From an uncultured Clostridia bacterium (GTDB lineage: Bacteria; Bacillota; Clostridia; Christensenellales; Borkfalkiaceae), in the NCBI GenBank assembly GCA_958419945.1, contig CATZIC010000072.1:1-9007 (forward strand): a DNA stretch of 9,007 nt. The letters run 5' to 3'. The notes beneath the pieces are model-generated. The model searched no databases and had not been told where the DNA came from. It was given only the letters and a program-made list of their open reading frames with translations. The translations under genes were made by a program, and so were the position numbers. This document shows, piece by piece, positions 1 through 5,406 of the stretch (positions are counted from its first letter, which is position 1; every line of letters begins with the position of its first letter).

Positions 1-8
1 TTTTATTG

Positions 9-15
9 CCTTTCT
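9..15 (-). promoter_or_regulatory. Possible ribosome binding site for a gene just left of the window
   Basis: On the minus strand these bases read AGAAAGG, followed by eight A/T-rich bases to the window edge and no start codon among them. A start codon directly outside the window would have normal Shine-Dalgarno spacing. Together with the promoter at 172-200 this suggests a leftward gene whose coding part is not visible. It is weak on its own, because purine-rich strings are common in such DNA. Confidence 0.35.
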
Positions 16-83
16 GTACTTTAGTAAAATAACTTTCGTTATCTCGTCTATTTTTTACTATGCAGTTGTCAATCTTCGATAAA

Positions 84-140
84 TAAGCAAACCGCTTATT
101 TTTAATAAGCAAGTTGCTTAGTAATTAAGCAAACCGCTTA
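84..140. repeat. Array of six alternating TAAGC / GCTTA pentamers
   Basis: TAAGC starts at 84, 106 and 126, and its reverse complement GCTTA starts at 94, 116 and 136, so orientation alternates without exception and successive starts are 10, 12, 10, 10 and 10 bp apart. Read as dyads this is three copies: TAAGCAAACCGCTTA at 84-98 and 126-140, and TAAGCAAGTTGCTTA at 106-120, each with a five-base centre. The pitch is close to one DNA helical turn, so all sites would lie on nearly the same face. That suits cooperative binding by a dimeric regulator. The same dyads can also form short RNA hairpins, because the array lies downstream of the promoter at 172-200, at roughly +25 to +82. The repeat is seen directly; the operator role is inferred. 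Confidence 0.85.
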
Positions 141-171
141 TTTTTGCCTGCCATATCTCGCAAGCCTATTT

Positions 172-200
172 ATAATATCACTATAAGATTATTAAGTCAA
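172..200 (-). promoter_or_regulatory. Sigma-A-type promoter firing leftward
   Basis: Minus strand: TTGACT (195-200), a 17-base spacer, then TATTAT (172-177) preceded by TGA, an extended -10 pattern. A-tracts upstream (202-240) resemble an UP element. The predicted start is near 165, giving a leader of at least 165 bases that contains the pentamer array. It lies downstream of the last gene of the methylaspartate unit, so it should drive the next gene to the left. Confidence 0.65.
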
Positions 201-220
201 GCATTTTTCAAAAGTTTTTG

Positions 221-238
221 ACATTTTTTAAAAAATGT
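221..238. repeat. AT-only perfect palindrome ACATTTTTTAAAAAATGT
   Basis: An 18-bp perfect palindrome with a T6A6 centre, in a tract of phased A/T runs between the end of the hydratase beta-subunit gene and the promoter at 172-200. It could serve as a weak, GC-poor transcription end, as curved DNA or UP element for that promoter, or as a protein site. No GC-rich stem followed by a U-run was found here, so I do not call a terminator. Confidence 0.5.
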
Positions 239-264
239 TTTTAAAATCTTTTTTCTGACAAAAA

Positions 265-813
265 TCACTGCTTTTTATACTTTTTTACGCCTTCCGACAG
301 TAAATCACCGCCGAAACAATCGTAAGTTACTATGGCGTAAAAATCATTGACGACAAGTCTTCTTACCGCTTCCGTTCCCAAATCATCAAAAGCGATTACT
401 TCAGATTCTTTTACGGTTTCCGATATCGAAGCAGCCGCACCGCCGATAGCGGACAGATAAACTGCGCCGTACTTGCGCAAAAGTTCCTTAAACTCGTCGG
501 AGCGCTGCCCCTTACCTATCATGACTTTCAAGCCTTTTTTCAGTAAAGGTTCCACGTATGGATCCATGCGATAACTCGAAGTCGGTCCGCAGGAGCCAAT
601 TACCCTACCTGGCTTTGCCGGCGTGGGGCCAACGTAATATATAACCGAATTATTTAAATCAAAGGGAAGTTCTTCCCCTCTTTCGATCATATCGCAAAGG
701 CGTTTGTGTGCAGCGTCTCTTCCAGTAAAAATTACGCCGCTTAATAAAACCTCGTCCCCTGCGACAAGTTGTTTTACTTTTGAACCATCGATAGGTGTAA
801 TAAGTCTAATCAT
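265..813 (-). CDS. Class I fumarase-type hydratase, beta subunit (fumarase or mesaconase)
   Basis: This 182-residue protein matches the C-terminal (beta) half of class I fumarases and tartrate dehydratases, which occurs as a separate subunit in many anaerobes and archaea. With the alpha subunit encoded at 1487-2326 it should form an oxygen-sensitive cytoplasmic [4Fe-4S] hydratase adding water to fumarate or a related dicarboxylate. Visible landmarks are LSGVIFTGRDAAHKR (24-38), IYYVGPTPAKPG (58-69), the active-site stretch GPTSSYRMD (76-84), IGKGQRS (99-105), SAIGGAAA (121-128) and a C-terminal VNDFYAIVTYDCFG. The start is ATG with AAAAGGGGG upstream; this site overlaps the stop of the preceding acetyltransferase gene, 13 bases away, which implies coupling. 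The active-site stretch is SSY where many class I fumarases, as I recall them, read TSG or TAG. Given the ammonia-lyase upstream, mesaconase is a real alternative to fumarase. Confidence 0.9.
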   Translation of the reverse strand: MIRLITPIDGSKVKQLVAGDEVLLSGVIFTGRDAAHKRLCDMIERGEELPFDLNNSVIYYVGPTPAKPGRVIGSCGPTSSYRMDPYVEPLLKKGLKVMIGKGQRSDEFKELLRKYGAVYLSAIGGAAASISETVKESEVIAFDDLGTEAVRRLVVNDFYAIVTYDCFGGDLLSEGVKKYKKQ

Positions 814-826
814 AGTAAGCCCCCTT

Positions 827-1375
827 TTAAGATTCGCTTAAAATCGAGTAAATTGCCATATCGCAAATCCTTCCGCTACCGGTTATACCGGCCCGTCTTA
901 ACCTTCCTTCATAACTTAGTCCGCACTTTTGCATAACTTTGCCTGAATTTGGGTTTTCGATGGCGTGGACTGCAAAAATCCGTTTTACACCGACCTCTTG
1001 AAATAAAAATTCGATTATCCGCTTAAAGGCTTCCGAAGTGTAGCCTCTATGCCACCATTTTTCGCCTATACAATAACCGATCTCCACTTCGCCGATGTTT
1101 TCTTTGATATTTACTGCCGAAATAGAACCTATTGGCTGATCTGAATCTTTCAAAACGATTGCCCACTGATAATAGTTAGGCTCATTGTAGGCGTTTACCC
1201 ATTCTGTTAAGAGCTGTTTTGTATCGTCTGCGGAAGCATGCGGGTTCCAAGTTAAAAACTCGGTAACCTTTTTGTTAGAAGCCCAATTTAAGAACATATT
1301 TTCCGCGTCGCTTACATCAAAGCGGCGTAAAATCAATCTTTCGGTTTCCAGCCTTTCCGTTCCTTTATGCGTCAT
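827..1375 (-). CDS. GNAT-family N-acetyltransferase, RimJ/RimL type
   Basis: A 182-residue single-domain acetyltransferase. It opens with the RimJ/RimL-like ETERLILRRF (10-19) and carries the acetyl-CoA pyrophosphate-binding loop around WWHRGYTSEA (107-116), following the YCIGEKW beta-strand region. The later NPNSGKVMQKCGLSYEG (141-157) is the typical helix that closes the CoA site. It would transfer an acetyl group from acetyl-CoA to an amine, perhaps a protein N-terminus or a small molecule; the substrate cannot be read from the sequence. The start is ATG with GAGGT nine bases upstream. The gene sits between the alpha and beta subunit genes of the hydratase, which are normally adjacent, with a 111-base gap on the alpha side and 13 bases on the beta side. 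Nothing indicates that it is broken. Confidence 0.88.
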   Translation of the reverse strand: MTHKGTERLETERLILRRFDVSDAENMFLNWASNKKVTEFLTWNPHASADDTKQLLTEWVNAYNEPNYYQWAIVLKDSDQPIGSISAVNIKENIGEVEIGYCIGEKWWHRGYTSEAFKRIIEFLFQEVGVKRIFAVHAIENPNSGKVMQKCGLSYEGRLRRAGITGSGRICDMAIYSILSES

Positions 1376-1486
1376 AGTTTTACCTCGAATTAACCTTTGT
1401 ACAGCTAAGCAAACGTCGCAAAAATGTCTGCGTACCTAATCATTATATAATATATATAGTAATCGCTATTTAATCCTTTGCTTCGA

Positions 1487-2326
1487 TTAAAGCTGACAGG
1501 ATTTATGTCTTGCCGCATGGCACTGAATGTTTACGGCAACCGGCAAACTTGCAATATGGCAAGGAAACACGTTGACTTTTACTGCAAGGCAGGTTTGCGT
1601 TCCGCCGAACCCCATAGGTCCGATACCGCTTTTATTTATCTCCTCTTTAAGTTCCTGTTCAAGCTTTCTTGCAATCGGATCGGTACTTTCGTCGTCTATT
1701 TCGCGAAGTAGCGCTTCCTTTGCAAGCAAGGCGCATTTTTCGAAATTGCCGCCAATGCCTACGCCAACGATTATGGGCGGACAAGGTTTGCCGCCGGCAG
1801 ACAACACGACGTCAAGCACAAGTTTTTTCACACCTTCTATACCGTCTGCGGGAATAAGCATTTTCACGAGCGACATATTTTCGCTGCCGGCCCCTTTTGG
1901 CGCAACGTCGATTTGGAAAGTATCACCCGGGACCATTTTGATATGAACTATCGCAGGCGTATTATCACCTGTGTTTACCCTATCGAGCGGATGCCTTACC
2001 ACCGATTTACGCAGATAATCTTCCTCGTAAGCACGCCTTACTCCCAAGTTTACGGCCTCGTAAATATCACCGCTGAAAACCACCTCGCTTCCGATAGTCA
2101 AAAAGACTACGGCTACGCCGGTATCTTGGCAGATCGGCAAATGCTTATCTGCCGCAAGCCTGTCATTTTCGATTATTTTCGATAAAACCTGTTTGCCGAG
2201 TGGCGATTCTTCTATGCTTCCTGCCTTTTGAATTTCCGAAATAACGTTTTCAGGAATATCCGCACAAGCGCTTTTGAAAAGCTCGCAAACCTTTTCGGAA
2301 ACCAAACCGAGATCGATAGTTCTCAT
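1487..2326 (-). CDS. Class I fumarase-type hydratase, alpha subunit (fumarase or mesaconase)
   Basis: A 279-residue alpha subunit of a two-subunit iron-sulfur hydratase. The family's motifs appear in order: LPICQDTG (63-70), VRHPLDRVNTGDNTP (110-124), VAPKGAGSENMS (141-152), AGGKPCPPIIVGVGIGG (177-193), FGGTQTCLAV (240-249) and LPVAVNIQCHAARH (261-274). Cys66, Cys182 and Cys269 are the likely ligands of the catalytic [4Fe-4S] cluster, judged from motif and spacing in characterised class I fumarases. The start is ATG with AAGGTGG upstream, overlapping the murI stop eight bases away, so translation is probably coupled. The beta subunit is the second gene downstream. In a unit headed by methylaspartate ammonia-lyase, hydration of mesaconate to citramalate is as plausible as hydration of fumarate to malate; sequence alone does not decide. 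Confidence 0.92.
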   Translation of the reverse strand: MRTIDLGLVSEKVCELFKSACADIPENVISEIQKAGSIEESPLGKQVLSKIIENDRLAADKHLPICQDTGVAVVFLTIGSEVVFSGDIYEAVNLGVRRAYEEDYLRKSVVRHPLDRVNTGDNTPAIVHIKMVPGDTFQIDVAPKGAGSENMSLVKMLIPADGIEGVKKLVLDVVLSAGGKPCPPIIVGVGIGGNFEKCALLAKEALLREIDDESTDPIARKLEQELKEEINKSGIGPMGFGGTQTCLAVKVNVFPCHIASLPVAVNIQCHAARHKSCQL

Positions 2327-2334
2327 AATCCACC

Positions 2335-3135
2335 TTAATCAATATTTACTACTTTAATATTTTTGTACGCTTTGCCGTAAAATGACAACGCTTTTTGAAA
2401 GCTTTCTATAGTAGAAGTCGTATACAGCCTAACTTTGCAGTCGCGCGATACGAAATTTGAATTTAGCAAATTTTCGCCTATTAAGTAATTTTTTATCACT
2501 TCAGAAGTTGCCGTTTTACACGAAACCGTTTTTACGGACTTAGGAAGATACCTTTTAATTATACCGTCTATAAGTCCGAAATGCGTACAACCGTAAATTA
2601 TCACGTCGTAGTCACTTAATCTAACCGAGTCAAGCTTGCTTTCTACAAGGTTATAAAAACGTTCGGTAAAAACCTCTTCATTCTCTATATACGGAAGAAA
2701 TTCACTGCAAGGAACCGCCTCGCAGGTAACGCCTAAAGATCGCAACTTCTTTTGATACAATCCACCACAAACGGTGCTTTCGGTCGCTAAAAGAACAACA
2801 CGTTTACTTGCCGTTACTTCACTTACGTAACTTACCGTGGGCGCTATTACGTCGGTTACGAAAACCTTTGAAATATCACGAACGACGTCTATAAACCTCG
2901 ATGCAGTATTGCAGGCTATAACTATTGCTTTTGGCGTAAATTGTCGCAAAAGTTCCGTAATTTTGACTACTCTTTTTATAATATAATTGTCCTCACGAGT
3001 TCCGTAAGGACAATATTTTCTATCCGCTACATACACAAAATTTTCATTCGGCAAGCAAGAAACCAAACCGTCGAGAACGGTTATTCCGCCAAGCCCGGAA
3101 TCAAACAAGCATATAGGTTTTTCAGTTTCACACAT
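2335..3135 (-). CDS. murI: Glutamate racemase (aspartate/glutamate racemase family)
   Basis: A 266-residue cofactor-independent amino-acid racemase that interconverts L- and D-glutamate using two cysteines. Landmarks: CLFDSGLGGITVL (9-21) with Asp12 and Ser13, CPYGTRED (42-49), the first catalytic cysteine in IACNTAS (Cys75) and the second in YGCTHFGLID (Cys183, with His185). Length is normal for MurI. An in-frame GTG nine bases further upstream would add three residues; I prefer the ATG because neither has a good Shine-Dalgarno site and the ATG places the DSG motif at the usual distance from the N-terminus. It follows the ammonia-lyase gene after 48 bases and precedes the hydratase alpha gene by 8. 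Its usual role is D-glutamate for peptidoglycan; here it could also feed D-glutamate into fermentation. The DTAR-type string often seen before CPYG is DRKY here. Confidence 0.9.
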   Translation of the reverse strand: MCETEKPICLFDSGLGGITVLDGLVSCLPNENFVYVADRKYCPYGTREDNYIIKRVVKITELLRQFTPKAIVIACNTASRFIDVVRDISKVFVTDVIAPTVSYVSEVTASKRVVLLATESTVCGGLYQKKLRSLGVTCEAVPCSEFLPYIENEEVFTERFYNLVESKLDSVRLSDYDVIIYGCTHFGLIDGIIKRYLPKSVKTVSCKTATSEVIKNYLIGENLLNSNFVSRDCKVRLYTTSTIESFQKALSFYGKAYKNIKVVNID

Positions 3136-3183
3136 AATCTGCACTTAGATACAGTATATGCTATGAAATTTTAATGATTTTAG

Positions 3184-4431
3184 TTATTTTCTTCTTGAAT
3201 TTGCAAGTGCTACTACACGATTCATTTCGTTTTTGATAATCATGTAACCTTCGTCAACGCCCATACCGGGTCTTCCCAAGAACTGAATTGCGTTGCAAGC
3301 AATACCAATGTTGGTGACAATCCTTGTGGAAATATCCGTTTCGTTGCAGCTTCCGCCGCAATAACTGCCCACACCGTGCTGGTTGCAGTAAATAATTGCT
3401 TCGCAAATATTGTTTACACCGCCAAGGTCGGGTGATTTAATCTGCAAAATATGTCCTGCATGTTCGTCTGCAAACAGCTTGATGTCCTCAAGGGTGTTGC
3501 ACCATTCGTCTGCAACGATTTCAAGTTTACTGCCGCATTCAAGAAGTTTTTCGGTAAGAATTTTCTCAAATTTTAAAGTGCCTTCCCTATCACCTGTGTC
3601 GATAGGACCTTCGATTCTTACGTGGAAAGGAGCGCCCGCTTTTTCGCATTTTAACAGATATTCGAGCATCTTGTCTACATCGTAATTAAAGGCAAGACCG
3701 ATAGTTCCGTAAACGTCAAAGTGCAAAACAGGATTGTAATCGGGGCTTTGCCTGTGCGTTAAAACACGATCTTTTACCCATTCGATATATGAAAGCAAAA
3801 TTTCGCCGTTTTTGCCGAGTTTCTTTTCAACGTTATTGATAAGTGCATGCGGTAAAACGTCAACTTCTTTAAGTATCATTTTATCAACAGCCATATATCT
3901 GTCGTCGCCGGACTGTGAAAAAATAGGTACAGTCTTATATTCTCCGTCGGGAACGTCGTATTCCTCTCTTACAACTTCCGCCATAGTCAAACGACGGGAA
4001 ACAGCGGTTGCATTTAACAGCGCCTGCGTAAGCCCATAACGAACGGCGGTATGTAAACGCTTGCCGTCGATGATCATGCGGTCGTATTTTTCTGCCAAAG
4101 GCCTGAATTTTTCTACGTCCTCACCGATAAGCATAGGAACGATTTTTTCCCGCAATAAAGGCATATTTTCATCAATTAAGAAAACGTGATCTCTTCCGCC
4201 GCAACCGGAATACTGTACGGCAACGCAATCGCCTTTACCCACGCTACCATCTTCCAAAACAAGTTGAATGGAAATAACTTCACCCGGTTCACGGATTGCC
4301 CTGAAACCGTCGGTAACAGGCTTACCTACGTAGAAAAAGCCGTCGTGTTCGGCGCCTTGTTTTATAGCAACTTGGTCATCATAATAAAAACCCGAATAAG
4401 ATTTGGTTAAAATAACGTTTGTAATCTTCAT
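3184..4431 (-). CDS. mal: Methylaspartate ammonia-lyase
   Basis: This 415-residue enolase-superfamily enzyme removes ammonia from L-threo-3-methylaspartate to give mesaconate, the second step of the methylaspartate route of glutamate fermentation. It follows the Clostridium tetanomorphum enzyme closely along its whole length, as I remember that sequence. Conserved: His195 in DVLPHALINNVE and Lys332 in QIKSPDLGG (the two catalytic bases), metal ligands Asp239 (FDVYGTIG), Glu274 (RIEGPID) and Asp308 (VADEWCNT), and Cys362 in CGGSCNET. An upstream in-frame start at 4470 would add 13 residues; I chose 4431 because it has AAGGAAG at proper spacing and matches the family N-terminus (MKI...SGFYYDDQ). 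It is first in its unit, about 60 bases from the predicted transcription start. Glutamate mutase, which makes its substrate, is not in the window. Confidence 0.95.
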   Translation of the reverse strand: MKITNVILTKSYSGFYYDDQVAIKQGAEHDGFFYVGKPVTDGFRAIREPGEVISIQLVLEDGSVGKGDCVAVQYSGCGGRDHVFLIDENMPLLREKIVPMLIGEDVEKFRPLAEKYDRMIIDGKRLHTAVRYGLTQALLNATAVSRRLTMAEVVREEYDVPDGEYKTVPIFSQSGDDRYMAVDKMILKEVDVLPHALINNVEKKLGKNGEILLSYIEWVKDRVLTHRQSPDYNPVLHFDVYGTIGLAFNYDVDKMLEYLLKCEKAGAPFHVRIEGPIDTGDREGTLKFEKILTEKLLECGSKLEIVADEWCNTLEDIKLFADEHAGHILQIKSPDLGGVNNICEAIIYCNQHGVGSYCGGSCNETDISTRIVTNIGIACNAIQFLGRPGMGVDEGYMIIKNEMNRVVALANSRRK

Positions 4432-4498
4432 TTTTCTTCCTTTTCGGCTGTATGTCTTAAAAATAATCACGGCATAAGTCGTATTTTATTTCTTGTAA

Positions 4499-4527
4499 AT
4501 TATAGCACAGTTAGTTAAGTATATCAA
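4499..4527 (-). promoter_or_regulatory. Near-consensus sigma-A promoter for the methylaspartate unit
   Basis: Minus strand: TTGATA (4522-4527), an exact 17-base spacer, then TATAAT (4499-4504) preceded by TGC, an extended -10 element. The predicted start near 4492 leaves a leader of about 60 bases before the ammonia-lyase ATG. The quality suggests strong expression unless repressed. A TAAGCAAA string at 4535-4542, just upstream of the -35 box, resembles the pentamer array at the left end. Confidence 0.78.
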
Positions 4528-4606
4528 ACGAAAGTAAGCAAAAACAAAAAAATCTGCCACAAAATGTTGACATAATCACTTATAAACTTTGATAAACAAA
4601 AAGGAA

Positions 4607-4649
4607 AAATCCGTAAATATATGTCAATACATATAACATTTACGGATTT
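4607..4649 (-). terminator. Intrinsic terminator ending the gal unit
   Basis: The 12-base arms AAATCCGTAAAT (4607-4618) and ATTTACGGATTT (4638-4649) pair perfectly. An inner 6-bp stem (4619-4624 with 4629-4634) closes a four-base loop, with a three-base bulge at 4635-4637. On the minus strand the hairpin is followed by TTTTTCCTTTTTG. It lies 51 bases past the PHP gene stop and upstream of the ammonia-lyase promoter, so it separates the two units. The stem is AT-rich, so termination may be incomplete. Confidence 0.75.
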
Positions 4650-4667
4650 ATGTCGATTTTATGTCGA
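4647..4667. repeat. Tandem 10-bp direct repeat TTTATGTCGA
   Basis: TTTATGTCGA occurs at 4647-4656 and 4658-4667, an 11-bp period, overlapping the edge of the gal terminator. Immediately beside it, TTGAATT/AATTCAA (4674-4691) forms a small 7-bp dyad just after the PHP stop codon. No function is evident; this may be low-complexity sequence. Confidence 0.5.
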
Positions 4668-4700
4668 AATTAGTTGAATTTTGCAATTCAAAAAGTAGAC

Positions 4701-5405
4701 TTAAACACGGGTTTGCACCGATAAACCGTAAATATTTCTCGTTTCGGGATCGTGCACCTTCAAATTTGAAATTTTGCAGGTTTCAATGTATTTTGCTAAG
4801 TCCGAAGAAGTGGAAATATTATCGGGAAGATAGGTTCCGCCGTAAGGCTTTTCCGCATCACCGTGAAAATCACAGCCACAAGTTAGTGCCAAGCCGTTTT
4901 CTTTTGCGATTTTAGTAAGTTTGTCGGCGTAACACTTGCCGTATTTAAAGTGGCAATTTATCTCCACTCCGTCAAGGTAATTCACGTCCTGAACGGTCAT
5001 GCCGTACCTATACGGATGAGCGTTTACAAGCACGCAACCGTTTTCGTGGCAGACTTCATACAATCGTTTTTGAGTAAGGTTAGGCAAATCTTTATTTTTA
5101 CGCAGAAATTTAGGCGTAACGCCGTATATCAAAAGATGCACAGCTTCATTGTAACTAACCGTGATTTCCGCACCGAAAAGCACCTTTAGCCCTACTTTTT
5201 CGCCGTAACTACGGGCATTTTCGTATTCTTCGATATATTTTTCCACAAATTCATCGGCATTATCTTGTATATCCCATTGCGTGTAATGGTTTGTCAAAAC
5301 TATACCGTCATAGCCGTAATCTTTCGCCATTTCCACTATAACGTTATAAGGCAGTTTGCAACATTTGCTTATGCCCGAAGTATGACAATGTAAATCGAAT
5401 AGCAT
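4701..5405 (-). CDS. PHP-domain metal-dependent phosphoesterase
   Basis: A 234-residue stand-alone PHP domain, the fold of histidinol-phosphate phosphatases, nucleoside phosphatases and DNA polymerase proofreading modules. Metal-binding motifs run in the expected order: DLHCHTS (4-10, His6 and His8), LTNHY (His40), FGAEI (Glu80), NAHPYRYG (His130) and CGCDFHGD (Asp179, His181). It should be a cytoplasmic enzyme using two or three divalent metals to hydrolyse a phosphate ester; the substrate is unknown. There is no signal peptide or membrane segment. Its ATG begins one base after the galM stop, so the two genes are probably translationally coupled, which points to a role linked to sugar phosphates such as trimming excess galactose 1-phosphate. 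That is inference; a histidinol-phosphatase or nucleotide role cannot be excluded. Confidence 0.88.
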   Translation of the reverse strand: MLFDLHCHTSGISKCCKLPYNVIVEMAKDYGYDGIVLTNHYTQWDIQDNADEFVEKYIEEYENARSYGEKVGLKVLFGAEITVSYNEAVHLLIYGVTPKFLRKNKDLPNLTQKRLYEVCHENGCVLVNAHPYRYGMTVQDVNYLDGVEINCHFKYGKCYADKLTKIAKENGLALTCGCDFHGDAEKPYGGTYLPDNISTSSDLAKYIETCKISNLKVHDPETRNIYGLSVQTRV

Positions 5406-5406
5406 C

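Noticed and set aside
44..72. TTGACA on the minus strand at 67-72 as a second leftward promoter
   Set aside because: The box at proper spacing reads AGACGA, far from TATAAT, so only a -35-like string is present.
84..140. CRISPR array or tandem terminators at the left end
   Set aside because: The units are only 15 bp with five-base centres and no unique spacers, and there are no cas genes. The stems have just two GC pairs each, too weak for an intrinsic terminator.
1442..1470. TATAAT in the gap between the hydratase alpha gene and the acetyltransferase gene as an internal promoter
   Set aside because: No recognisable -35 at 16-18 bases (AATAGC and neighbours). The gap is a run of alternating A and T where TATAAT arises easily.
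1478..1946. Plus-strand open frames antisense to the hydratase alpha gene
   Set aside because: They mirror a well-supported minus-strand gene, have no ribosome binding sites or family resemblance, and are rich in Ser/Pro/Phe as expected of antisense frames.
4432..4470. N-terminal extension of methylaspartate ammonia-lyase by 13 residues
   Set aside because: The added residues are basic and unlike the family, while the internal ATG has a good Shine-Dalgarno site and matches the known N-terminus.
4567..4596. Plus-strand TTGACA followed 17-18 bases later by TGATAA/GATAAA, a possible promoter antisense to the PHP gene
   Set aside because: The -10 match is poor, no plus-strand gene follows, and the run enters the terminator hairpin at once.
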